This document shows, piece by piece, positions 45,423 to 53,000 of a stretch of DNA of 53,000 nt. This stretch comes from Bacteroidales bacterium UBA5515. Its GTDB lineage: Bacteria > Bacteroidota > Bacteroidia > Bacteroidales > P3. The DNA is taken from assembly GCA_002423895.1 (NCBI GenBank), contig DIOL01000009.1, forward strand, positions 1 through 53,000, written 5' to 3'. The notes under the pieces were generated by a model that saw only the letters and a list, made by a program, of their open reading frames with translations, was not told where the DNA came from and did no database searches. The number at the start of each line of letters is the position of its first letter. The first letter of the stretch is position 1. The position numbers and the translations under genes are program-made.

Positions 45423-45513
45423 CTTGATATAATTGAAAAAAGACTTGATCTTTTCTGAAAAAGTCTTGATATAAATTGAAAAAGTCTTGATATATTTCTG
45501 AAAAGACTTGATG
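45423..45513. repeat. Tandem repeat array E, CTTGAT every 21 bp
   Basis: CTTGAT starts at 45423, 45444, 45465, 45486 and 45507, five times at exactly 21 bp. The unit is about CTTGATATAAATTGAAAAAGT. It follows array D after about 35 bp but is out of phase with it and unrelated in sequence. CTTGAT also opens array A2 at 98 and 119. Confidence 0.9.
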
Positions 45514-45561
45514 TTTTTGAAATTATTAAACTTACTAATCAAGGATTATTTTATAATTAAA

Positions 45562-45605
45562 AATTAATGACCTTAGAGTCTTTTATTACTTTAAGGTCAT
45601 TAATT
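45562..45605 (-). terminator. Terminator of the lipoprotein gene
   Basis: AATTAATGACCTTA (45562-45575) and TAAGGTCATTAATT (45592-45605) are perfect 14-bp arms with a 16-nt loop. On the - strand T's follow the stem (ATTTTTAATT), 33 bp after the stop of the lipoprotein gene. Confidence 0.8.
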
Positions 45606-45637
45606 ATATAATTAGCAAAAATAGGGTAGAGCACTAT

Positions 45638-46300
45638 CTATTTGGATGAAGGAGTTAATTCTACTGGGAATTTTAGTGAATTGCCTGTTTCGAAAACAAA
45701 TTCAACTCCAACTATTCCCCAGTTATGGTTTGCATAATAGATGATTTTTGATACCCCATTTGATGATTTAGGTTCTTCAACTTTAAGAACTTTAATATTC
45801 ATTCCATCCCAATAGTAGTCATTGGTTGTAGATTTATGAGTAACTGTTCTAACATTTCCCCATGCTGTGTTGTATTTATCTCCCTCTTCGCTGTCAAACT
45901 TTACCAATATGCCTGGATCAAAGCCTTGAATACTTTCAAATCCTTCATTGGTGGCTTTAATTTTAAGGGTAGGGGCTGTAACGTTATTTCCAACAACAGT
46001 AAATCCTCCAACATTGTTTACCAATTGAAGAATGAAATCATCGGTTACTGTTGCAGACAGGTTAACTGTGCTTACTCCATTAACGTTTTCTGTAACTGTT
46101 CCTGTTATTTCTCCAACTCCTTCAACTGCTCCAGCTGCAACTGTAACTTGTGCTCCAACATTTCCATAAGTTGATTGTGTTCCTGTTATGTGTTCAACTA
46201 CAGGAACGGTGGGTTTGGTATCTTCTTTCTTGCAGGAATTTATTAATGTAGCCGTAACTAATAATGAGCTAATTAAAAATAATACTCTGAATTTTTTCAT
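45638..46300 (-). CDS. Lipoprotein of unknown function
   Basis: The 220-residue protein has lipobox LINSC (acyl Cys near residue 23) followed by KKEDTKP, an ordinary Bacteroidota lipoprotein export context. The mature protein has a beta-rich N-terminal part with repeated TG(T/E)-V motifs (about 35-110) and a second beta domain with several Trp/Tyr (NDYYWDGMNIKVLKV, YYANHNWGIVGVEFVF). No family was recognised. It has a good promoter with an inverted repeat in the spacer and a strong terminator, so it is a single-gene unit. Confidence 0.7.
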   Translation of the reverse strand: MKKFRVLFLISSLLVTATLINSCKKEDTKPTVPVVEHITGTQSTYGNVGAQVTVAAGAVEGVGEITGTVTENVNGVSTVNLSATVTDDFILQLVNNVGGFTVVGNNVTAPTLKIKATNEGFESIQGFDPGILVKFDSEEGDKYNTAWGNVRTVTHKSTTNDYYWDGMNIKVLKVEEPKSSNGVSKIIYYANHNWGIVGVEFVFETGNSLKFPVELTPSSK

Positions 46301-46331
46301 ATAGGTTAATTATTAATTGTTAATACTTTTG

Positions 46332-46364
46332 CAAATATACAAACGAAAGCTTCGTTTTTATCAA
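46332..46364 (-). promoter_or_regulatory. Promoter with operator-like inverted repeat, lipoprotein gene
   Basis: On the - strand, TTG (46364-46362), a 22-bp spacer and TATATTTG (46339-46332) form a Bacteroidota promoter 31 bp before the ATG. Inside the spacer, AAACGAA (46341-46347) and TTCGTTT (46351-46357) are 7-bp arms around AGC, a likely repressor site. Confidence 0.55.
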
Positions 46365-46459
46365 TTAGGTTGAAATTTTTTTAATATCACTTGTCTTTCT
46401 TGTTGTTATTTTATTGATATTCAAAAGATATTCTATTATATGCTAAGTTGTTGAGGTTC

Positions 46460-46858
46460 TTATTTATTTTCTTTTTTCTTAAGGTATTCAAACACAACAT
46501 TAATGATTAAAATAAGAACAGATGAAACGACTGCAAGTTCAAATAGTCCCATCCCAACCAATACTCCAACTGCTGCTGCACACCAAACAGTTGCTGCTGT
46601 TGTTAGTCCAGATATTTGAGTATCATTTTTGAATATTATACCTGCTCCAATAAATCCAACTCCAGAAACTATTTGTGCAATTACTCTTGTTGGGTCTGAT
46701 TTTATGTAATAGACCGACACCAAGGTGAAGATTGTACTTCCAAGTGAAATTAGAGATATGGTTTTTACTCCAACAACTTTATGTGACCTTTCTCTTTCTA
46801 AGCCTATTAAAAATCCTAAGCCAACAGAGATTAATAATTTTACAATCATGCTAATCAT
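46460..46858 (-). CDS. MgtC/SapB-family membrane protein
   Basis: The 132-residue protein has four membrane helices. Conserved MgtC/SapB features are GFLIGLERERSHKVVGVKT, a GVGFIGAGIIF motif, and TTAATVWCAAAVGVLVGMGL. It lacks the C-terminal cytoplasmic domain of Salmonella MgtC. Family members are linked to Mg2+ limitation or intracellular survival; the role here is unknown. The ATG at 46858 was chosen. The longer frame to 46909 runs into the terminator of the preceding gene. A strong AAAGGAGG lies only 4 bases before the ATG, unusual because Bacteroidota rarely use Shine-Dalgarno sites. Confidence 0.88.
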   Translation of the reverse strand: MISMIVKLLISVGLGFLIGLERERSHKVVGVKTISLISLGSTIFTLVSVYYIKSDPTRVIAQIVSGVGFIGAGIIFKNDTQISGLTTAATVWCAAAVGVLVGMGLFELAVVSSVLILIINVVFEYLKKKENK

Positions 46859-46884
46859 AAATCCTCCTTTGTTTTTGTTTGCTG

Positions 46885-46892
46885 CAAATATA
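46885..46892 (-). promoter_or_regulatory. Putative -7 element of mgtC-like gene
   Basis: On the - strand this is TATATTTG, matching TAnnTTTG, placed directly after the T run of the upstream terminator and 27 bp before the ATG. The -33 region would fall in the terminator stem. Confidence 0.45.
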
Positions 46893-46923
46893 CAAAAAAA
46901 GGAGGTCAATATGACCTCCTTTT
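46893..46923 (-). terminator. Terminator of the T9SS cargo gene
   Basis: AAAAGGAGGTCA (46897-46908), loop ATA and TGACCTCCTTTT (46912-46923) form a 12-bp stem; on the - strand seven T's follow. It starts 22 bp after the stop of the large surface-protein gene. Confidence 0.9.
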
Positions 46924-46945
46924 CTTATTGAATAGTATTAATAGA

Positions 46946-49900
46946 TTATTTAACAATTAATTTTGTTGTGCTTGTTGAGTTGTTTGTGATGATACGAACC
47001 ATATAGATTCCTCTGTTAAGGTTTTGTACATTTATTTCTTGTGAATGTACTCCTGCAGATTGACGTCCTTTGTTTAATGAACTTACTAAACGAGAATTCA
47101 TATCATAAACTTGAAGTGTTACATCAGATGCTTTTGAAAGGTTGTATTCAAGAGTTGTTGTGCTTGAAGCTGGGTTTGGATAAGCTTTTAAGCTTGGTTT
47201 TTCATTAATTGTAACGATGTTATCTTTAATTCCAATTAAATTAGTGTTTTCAGCAACAGTGTCTCCTAAGAAAGCAAATAGACCTTTTCCGTGAGTTGCA
47301 GCATAAATTGCTCCTGGAAGTTTTGTGTTTGCAAATGAAGTGAAGAATGTATTTTGTCCAACATAAGTATGGAATTCATAGCTTGGAAGGTTCATTGTTT
47401 GTTGTGTAATTTGGAATACAGGAACGTTAGGAATACCTGTCATTTTTATCCATTCAACTTCAACTTTTGACCCAGATGCTGTTCCTAAGAAATTATCTGT
47501 TTTGTAAATTCCGTCTTCAGCTCCAATATAAGCAACTGTACCATTATTTTTCATGCTTTCAATTAAAGCACAGAATACAGGTTTGTTGTTAGGTAAGAAG
47601 TCTTCATCGTTGATAGGGTCTCTGTTGATAGTTTCTTTAAATACAACTGAACTAAATGGAGTTGCTAATGCATTTGATGAAACTTGAATGTTAGATTGTG
47701 CACTTAGATAAGTTCCAAAAGTTAAGATTACATTGTTTCCATTTTGTTTGTCAATGTTGATAGATGTAATTTGACGATTGAAAAGCATTACTTCAGGAAC
47801 TACTGTTATTGCATTTGGTGAATTTAAAAAGTCTATGTTAGATAAGTCAAATCTATAAAGGAATGATGTGTCAGAAACAGCATCAATTTTGTCAGTTGAA
47901 GCGAAAAGAGTTTTTCCATCATCAGTTACTGCAAAGCAATGAATTTTTTCTGTTGGTATGTTAGCAAATTTTGTTGTTTCATAGAACTTAACCATTGAAA
48001 TTGGAGTAAGTGATCCTAAAAGTGGAGATGCTACATAGTCGTTAATGTTTGAACAAACATACATACCTTGTGATGTTCCAAAGAATAATCTTGATTGGAT
48101 TGGGTTTTGAATTCTGATTGCAGTGTCTTGATTGAATTGAACAGAATCATTAAATACATAAATGAAAGGATATCCCATTGTTGGGCTGTTTGCTAAAACT
48201 GTATCTCCAGGAACAATCCAAGAACCTTCTCTCCATTCTTCATCAGAAGATGTACGATTGATTGGGTTAACAACTGTGTTTTTATCAATAACTAATGACA
48301 TTGAGTCAGGTAAAGTAGAGTTGATTGATTCCCATAAATACATTGGAGTTACCAATGGTTCGTATGGAGCCCAAGTTTGATTTTCAATAATTCCACTAGG
48401 GAATAAAGTTGATCCATAGTTCCAAGTTACGTCATCAATTGAATAATAATCTCCTTCATTTCCATAAGTACGTGCAATTTGTCCATAAGGTCTTGAAAGA
48501 ATTAGAGATTTTCTTTGTGTTGGATCAATACGTTGGAATTGTGAAGCACCAACATTACCACCATTTTCAGTATATTGGAATCCGTTTGGATTATATCCTG
48601 GAGAATTTATTGTCCAAATAACATCACCACCTTTATTTTCTCCCAAATTTCCAGTATTAGGAATATATATAGACCCATTTGAAACAGTTCCTCCAACAAC
48701 AGAAGCGTCTGGAGCAACAGCTACACTGTAGAATTGTGTATTAATCATGTTTTTTGTAGAAAGTCTCCAGTCAGTTGTGTAAAGAGTAGAGTCGTAAGAG
48801 TAAATATGAATACCTCCATCAGTTGCAGCAACAATTATTGTAGAATCAAAAGATGTACTTGCATTGTCTTTTATAAGTAGTTCGTGAATTCCTTTGCTTA
48901 CATAAGAAGGAGAGGTTCTAACTCCATCAGTACTTCCAAATGAGTTAGAGTATTGACTGATACTTTCCCAATAGTAAATATCAGAATTGTTTGCATCATA
49001 TCCTTTTCTTACATAGTTTCCTCCAAGATAAACTATTTCTGGAGTTGTTCTGTCATCAACAACAATTGACATTGAGGCAGGATCACCACCATTTGAATAT
49101 GATGTAGGAGTTGTTCTTCTCCAAGTAACATTATTTATGTCATCAGTTCTGATTAATATTTCTTCATAGCTTCTATATCCTTCTTCATCTTCGATAAGAT
49201 AATTTACATATGCATAAAGTTTGTTAGGATTGTTGATACCAAAAGCTAATCTAATACGATTTATTGATAATGCATTTGCATCAAAAGTAGTAATATTTGC
49301 AGAATTTAATATAATTGAATTAGCTGTAAAGTCATCAGAAGAAATTGCTATTTTACCTTCACTGTCTGTAAAATAAACTGCAATGTTTCCATTGTTGCTA
49401 ATGCAAACGTCTCCAACAGTAGCTGTAGCAGGAATTGCACTAACTGCAGTCCAGTTTGTTGCATCATTGTTAATTAACATTAAACCAGCGTCAGTTGCAA
49501 CATAAACTTTGTTTGTTGCTTTATTAACAGCAATTTTATTAACAAAAGCTTTACCGTCACCATAACTATAAGGAGTTGTTGGTTTAGTAAAATCTAATAA
49601 TTGAAAACTAATGTTTTGAGTTGCCCAATCGTATTTTTCTTGATCTGTAGCTAAGTTTGAAGCCCAATTTTTGTTTGTTTCATTTAATGTAGTTGATTTA
49701 TAAACTCCATTACCCAACATTCCAATAACATCACTATTTATTCCGAATCCGTTTCTTTTGTAGTTTCCTTCTCCAGTTCCTAAATAAATAACACCATTAT
49801 TGTCTTGAGCAATGCTAGTTATAGCAAGATTTTGTTGTCCGTCACCTAAGGTAATTTCTTGCCAATTTTTACCATTATTTACACTAATAAACAAACCTCC

Positions 49901-50086
49901 AGCAACACCACCTGAATAAATGATATTGTTATTGAAGCGGTCAAAGATTACAGCTCTTGAACGACCACTAATGTTATTTGGTCCAAGAGAAATCCATTGA
50001 TCATTTGTTTGAGCATTAACTGAATTTATTCCAATAAAAGAAAGGAATAAAAACATTAATCCTAATAGTAATGTTCTGTTTTTCAT
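46946..50086 (-). CDS. Large T9SS-secreted beta-propeller protein (type A sorting domain)
   Basis: The 1046-residue protein has a signal peptide (MKNRTLLLGLMFLFLSF to NAQ, about 26). The N-terminal half has sortilin/BNR-like propeller segments (GGVAGGLFISVNNGKNWQEI, IYLGTGEG, VYVATDAGLMLI). A long beta-rich middle follows with repeated Asp/Asn turns. The last 80 residues form a Type IX sorting domain: LKAYPNPASSTTTLEYNLS, VTLQVYDMNSRLV, GIYMVRIITNNSTSTTKLIVK. By family it crosses the outer membrane through T9SS, loses the sorting domain and is attached to the surface or released. The substrate is unknown. It has its own promoter and terminator, so it is monocistronic. A PorE-like protein is encoded elsewhere in the window. 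Confidence 0.88.
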   Translation of the reverse strand: MKNRTLLLGLMFLFLSFIGINSVNAQTNDQWISLGPNNISGRSRAVIFDRFNNNIIYSGGVAGGLFISVNNGKNWQEITLGDGQQNLAITSIAQDNNGVIYLGTGEGNYKRNGFGINSDVIGMLGNGVYKSTTLNETNKNWASNLATDQEKYDWATQNISFQLLDFTKPTTPYSYGDGKAFVNKIAVNKATNKVYVATDAGLMLINNDATNWTAVSAIPATATVGDVCISNNGNIAVYFTDSEGKIAISSDDFTANSIILNSANITTFDANALSINRIRLAFGINNPNKLYAYVNYLIEDEEGYRSYEEILIRTDDINNVTWRRTTPTSYSNGGDPASMSIVVDDRTTPEIVYLGGNYVRKGYDANNSDIYYWESISQYSNSFGSTDGVRTSPSYVSKGIHELLIKDNASTSFDSTIIVAATDGGIHIYSYDSTLYTTDWRLSTKNMINTQFYSVAVAPDASVVGGTVSNGSIYIPNTGNLGENKGGDVIWTINSPGYNPNGFQYTENGGNVGASQFQRIDPTQRKSLILSRPYGQIARTYGNEGDYYSIDDVTWNYGSTLFPSGIIENQTWAPYEPLVTPMYLWESINSTLPDSMSLVIDKNTVVNPINRTSSDEEWREGSWIVPGDTVLANSPTMGYPFIYVFNDSVQFNQDTAIRIQNPIQSRLFFGTSQGMYVCSNINDYVASPLLGSLTPISMVKFYETTKFANIPTEKIHCFAVTDDGKTLFASTDKIDAVSDTSFLYRFDLSNIDFLNSPNAITVVPEVMLFNRQITSINIDKQNGNNVILTFGTYLSAQSNIQVSSNALATPFSSVVFKETINRDPINDEDFLPNNKPVFCALIESMKNNGTVAYIGAEDGIYKTDNFLGTASGSKVEVEWIKMTGIPNVPVFQITQQTMNLPSYEFHTYVGQNTFFTSFANTKLPGAIYAATHGKGLFAFLGDTVAENTNLIGIKDNIVTINEKPSLKAYPNPASSTTTLEYNLSKASDVTLQVYDMNSRLVSSLNKGRQSAGVHSQEINVQNLNRGIYMVRIITNNSTSTTKLIVK

Positions 50087-50132
50087 AAATCTATTATTTT
50101 ATTGCTTTTAAATTATTTCCAATTTTAATGAG

Positions 50133-50160
50133 CAAAAATACAAATAAATATTTAACCAAA
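50133..50160 (-). promoter_or_regulatory. Promoter of the T9SS cargo gene
   Basis: On the - strand, TTTG (50160-50157) and TATTTTTG (50140-50133) match the consensus elements, with a slightly short 16-bp spacer. The ATG is 46 bp downstream of the -7 element. Confidence 0.5.
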
Positions 50161-50275
50161 CTAATTTTGCTGCTTTTTTATAGGTATTTTTTTGCTAGAT
50201 GTAAATAGGGATATATGTATAAGCATTAGATAGCTTATATAAATTGTTTGAGAGATTGCTTGAAAAATAGAATGT

Positions 50276-50692
50276 TTATTTTATATAGAAATTGATGTTT
50301 TTTTCAATTCTATTTCTAAGTAAATAAATAATGAAGTAATAAATACCAACTGTAAAAATTGCTAATAGAGATGGCATAACTTCATTTTTGTCAAAAAGAA
50401 ATATGTATGTAAGTATAAAAGTTGCAATTAAAATAATAAAAGGGAAGAAAAAGCCTATTAGAACTGCTTTTACTCCAATCTTATTTTTCATACAAACAAC
50501 AACTTCATCTCCAGGTTTATAGTTCGATGTATCGGAAGTTTTAACCTCAATAATTTTTTCTTTTGAATCGCCAGATATACATGCTCCCTTTGCGTGACAT
50601 GATGCACACATTGATTTAGATACAATGGTTACTCTTATTAAATTGTTTTGAATATCTGAAATTATGCCTTTATGTTCTATGTCTTGGTTCAT
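50276..50692 (-). CDS. rseC: RseC/MucC-family (SoxR-reducing system) membrane protein
   Basis: The 138-residue protein begins with a beta domain (about 8-70) carrying the cysteines C29, C32 and C38 (MCASCHAKGAC), the RseC signature. Two membrane helices follow, about 73-97 and 107-126. RseC proteins are tied to Rnf-type electron transport and SoxR reduction, and in many Bacteroidota the gene heads the rnf operon. Here the next gene on the strand is the unrelated T9SS cargo gene, so rnf is not adjacent. It starts 17 bp after batE, in the same operon. Confidence 0.9.
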   Translation of the reverse strand: MNQDIEHKGIISDIQNNLIRVTIVSKSMCASCHAKGACISGDSKEKIIEVKTSDTSNYKPGDEVVVCMKNKIGVKAVLIGFFFPFIILIATFILTYIFLFDKNEVMPSLLAIFTVGIYYFIIYLLRNRIEKNINFYIK

Positions 50693-50709
50693 TTTGTCTG
50701 TTTGTTGTT

Positions 50710-51459
50710 TTAAATAATCACGATGTTTTTATTCTCTATCCATGCTTCTTTTCCATCTTCCGTTTTAATCTTTATCCAATTACTGCTTTTATCTACAATT
50801 TGTATCTTTTGACCTTTAACAATTTTTATTTTATCTGTTGAATTCTCATCTGGAGAGTCTTTCCCCATAGTTGTTTCAGAAAAAACAATGGCATAATCTT
50901 TTGATTGTATTTGATTTTGTCGAGTAAAACCAGCGAAACATGAAATCGCAAAAAGAATGGAAAAAAGGATAAATGAATAAAAAAATATTTTTTTGTTATT
51001 GAAGGAGAAGTAGTAATATATGAATATTATGCTTGAAGTTAAAAGTAGTATTATAGATACTATTGTCCATATAGATGGAATAAATAGATTTGAAATTTTA
51101 TTCCACCAATTTACCAAAAAGAAGTTAGGCATAATATAAACATCGCTTTTTAGTCTTGCTTTTGCTACTTTTAGATTTGTATTTAGATTATCATCATTAG
51201 GTTTCAATAGAATACCTCTTTCATAATATAATATTGCATTTGCATAATCATTAAGTCGAAAATAAGTATTTCCAATATTATAATATAAATCTGCAGAAAT
51301 ATCTTTTTTATTATTTATTTGAAGGTAATTGTTTAAGGCTTTCTCATATTGTTTATTGCTATATGCCTGATTACCTTTTTCAAATAATATTTTTGATGAT
51401 TGAGCATTTGAGTGTATGCTTATAAATAAAAGAATAATCAAATATATAAACTTTTTCAT
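50710..51459 (-). CDS. batE: BatE-like TPR/SH3 protein of the Bat aerotolerance operon
   Basis: The 249-residue protein has a signal peptide (MKKFIYLIILLFISIHSNAQ) and TPR repeats (about 24-100, with ADLYYNIGNTYFRLNDYANAILYYERG). Two membrane helices (about 130-152 and 158-178) precede a C-terminal SH3b domain with IKIVKGQKIQIVDKSSNWIKIKTEDG and EAWIE. This order is that of BatE. The Bat proteins (BatA-E) are linked to oxygen tolerance in Bacteroides. batD lies directly upstream and rseC downstream. Confidence 0.88.
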   Translation of the reverse strand: MKKFIYLIILLFISIHSNAQSSKILFEKGNQAYSNKQYEKALNNYLQINNKKDISADLYYNIGNTYFRLNDYANAILYYERGILLKPNDDNLNTNLKVAKARLKSDVYIMPNFFLVNWWNKISNLFIPSIWTIVSIILLLTSSIIFIYYYFSFNNKKIFFYSFILFSILFAISCFAGFTRQNQIQSKDYAIVFSETTMGKDSPDENSTDKIKIVKGQKIQIVDKSSNWIKIKTEDGKEAWIENKNIVII

Positions 51460-51476
51460 ACTAACTTTTTGTTTAA

Positions 51477-53000
51477 TTATTTTATTTGAGATTCTATGTC
51501 AGATAAAGAATTTGCTGCTTGTTCGTAAAGAGAGTCCATTTTTTGAATCTCTTCACCTTGTGAAAATCTCACGTATTCACAATTGTTTAAAAGTGATATT
51601 AGATTATTGATTGTATTTTCGGTTATATTTCTATTTTTCAATATTTCTTTGACGTTATCAAAGCTTAAATCCATTTTTACAATCTTAAATCTATCAGAAA
51701 GATAGTTCCATGTTGCTTGAGCAATTTCATTATAAAATTCATCTTTTTGATGATTCTCTAAATATTTTTTTGCTTTCTTTAGCCTATTCAGGGCAATCTT
51801 ATTTGCTTTCTTATATCTAACATATGAAATGTCACTGTTTTTCTTGTTGGATTTATTTTTTAAAATAATGTATCCAATTGTAAGAATAATGATAAGAAGA
51901 AATACTAACAATAGATATGGTTTGAAGTAAATTGAAGCATTTTGTGAATGGAAATTAGTTGGTTTTGTTTTTATGTGTTCTATATCTCTTTTAATATACT
52001 TTTCTCTTTCACTCATTTGTTGAGCTAATCCGCTAAGTTCATCCTTGCCTTTTGCAATTTTTAATACAAATTCATTTGTTGAAATTGTTTTATAGGTTTT
52101 GGTTTTAATGTCAAAATATGTAAAATTCACCTTTGGTATTTTAAACTCACCTTGAACACGTGGAATTAATATGTATTCAAATGTTCTTTTCCCATTTAAT
52201 CCATTTTGTGTTTTGTTTATTTGATCATTAATTGTTGGGTCAAAGGATTCAAAATCCTCAGGGATTTTTAAGTTAATTTTATCAATAAGACTCAAGTTTC
52301 CTGAGCCTGAAATGGTATATCTTAGTGTAATGGCTTCGTTAGTTTTGCATTGAAGAGGATTTGCAGTTGCAGAAATTTGGAAATTTCCTACTGCTCCAGA
52401 GAAATCAATGTTAGTTTTTGGAAGTTCGCTAACATTTACATTGATAACATTTGACTTTATGCTTTTCTTAACTCTTTCATACCCTGTTGGACCCATTGAT
52501 TGAAAGAAGGAATCAAAAAATGGATCTCCTGTAGATACTCTTCTTTGGCTTCGAGATGCAATATGTGCAACTACATCAATATCTAAAGGAGCAATTTTTA
52601 ATTTACCTGATTCTTGAGGATAGGCAATAACTTTTCTTAGTGTAGCAACTTGATATTGTTTTCCATCAATTGTTTCAGTGCTTATTGTTGGGTCTTGAGA
52701 CATATCAATTTCCTCAATCCAGAATCCCTTATTTATAGGCATTCTATTTACTTGATATTCGGAAATATTAACAAGGGTATACAGTTTGTAGGTTATAATT
52801 ATCTCTTCTCCAATAAAAGCTTTTGATTTATTTGCACTTGCTCTTATAAACAAAGCTTTATCGTCTAAAACAGTAACAGGAGCTTGATGGTTTTGATTTT
52901 GGGAGTATCCTCTTTGGGCTTGTGCTCGTTGTGATTGAGTAGGATTTTTTTGGACTTTAATTGTTAGAGAATTTGAGGTGTATGTTTTGTTATTAACATT
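51477..53000 (-). CDS. batD: BatD-like protein, 5' end beyond the window
   Basis: The frame is open to the window edge, giving 507 residues of a longer protein; its N terminus lies beyond position 53000. The visible part has BatD beta-sandwich repeats, with conserved AFIGEEIIITYKLYT, then AVGNFQISATANPLQCKTNEAITLRYTISG and FEYILIPRVQGEFKIP. One membrane helix (PYLLLVFLLIIILTIGYIIL) and a C-terminal helical domain of about 130 residues follow. BatD is an inner-membrane protein with a large periplasmic part, working with BatA/B/E. Just before the second sandwich domain there is a Gln/Asn/Arg-rich linker (52870-52960, for example QSQRAQAQRGYSQNQNHQ). The gene ends 17 bp before batE. Confidence 0.88.
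   Translation of the reverse strand, partial: NVNNKTYTSNSLTIKVQKNPTQSQRAQAQRGYSQNQNHQAPVTVLDDKALFIRASANKSKAFIGEEIIITYKLYTLVNISEYQVNRMPINKGFWIEEIDMSQDPTISTETIDGKQYQVATLRKVIAYPQESGKLKIAPLDIDVVAHIASRSQRRVSTGDPFFDSFFQSMGPTGYERVKKSIKSNVINVNVSELPKTNIDFSGAVGNFQISATANPLQCKTNEAITLRYTISGSGNLSLIDKINLKIPEDFESFDPTINDQINKTQNGLNGKRTFEYILIPRVQGEFKIPKVNFTYFDIKTKTYKTISTNEFVLKIAKGKDELSGLAQQMSEREKYIKRDIEHIKTKPTNFHSQNASIYFKPYLLLVFLLIIILTIGYIILKNKSNKKNSDISYVRYKKANKIALNRLKKAKKYLENHQKDEFYNEIAQATWNYLSDRFKIVKMDLSFDNVKEILKNRNITENTINNLISLLNNCEYVRFSQGEEIQKMDSLYEQAANSLSDIESQIK

Overview
The window is A+T-rich chromosomal DNA from a member of the Bacteroidota, most likely an anaerobe near the Bacteroidales. The evidence is a Type IX secretion (T9SS) C-terminal sorting domain on a large surface protein, a PorE-like T9SS component, BatD/BatE aerotolerance proteins followed by RseC, a bifunctional FtcD, [FeFe]-hydrogenase maturase HydF, an S16 protein with a long charged tail, and promoters of the Bacteroidota type (TTTG about 20 bp before TAnnTTTG). 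No rRNA, tRNA, CRISPR array, prophage or intact insertion sequence was seen. Gene identities come from reading motifs; no database search was possible.

Layout. 1-319: phased short repeats and a promoter. 320-6965 (+): methionine gamma-lyase-like enzyme, patatin/Omp85 surface phospholipase, LolD-type ATPase, RlmB, Ig-like lipoprotein. 7376-16691 (-): a seven-gene metal efflux operon. In transcription order it holds a small membrane anti-sigma-like protein, a CnrX/CpxP-like metal sensor, a secreted Cys/His-rich protein, a CusA/CzcA pump fused to its outer-membrane channel, a lipoprotein adaptor, a PII-like protein and a Zn/Cd/Pb P1B-ATPase. 17013-22158 (+): rpsP, rimM, a DUF2975/HTH pair and an M16 peptidase. 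22159-30288 (+): GNAT, NamZ-type muramidase, ffh, folD, queE, PorE-like OmpA protein, phoH. 30296-38195: a YD-like repeat protein, a Fic AMPylator (+) with its own operator-like repeats, an acyl-CoA synthetase, ftcD-crcB, panC and a holin-family membrane protein. 38270-42145 (+): hydF, the DUF4810-GNA1162 lipoprotein pair and radA. 42161-53000 (-): kup, DUF3788, a repeat-rich gap, a lipoprotein, mgtC, the T9SS cargo protein, rseC, batE and the 3' part of batD, which is cut by the window edge.

The most unusual structure is not a gene. At least five intergenic gaps carry tandem repeats with different unit sequences but the same spacing of 21 or 22 bp, about two DNA helical turns. Several follow one plan: a strongly conserved core array followed by a weaker array in which CTT or CTTGAT recurs every 21 bp, often ending just upstream of a promoter. 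The arrays at 9-202 and 22300-22505 look like inverted copies of one composite element. The second theme is the metal operon, which combines an envelope sensor, a pump-channel fusion, a soluble PII-type signalling protein and a P-type ATPase in one transcription unit.
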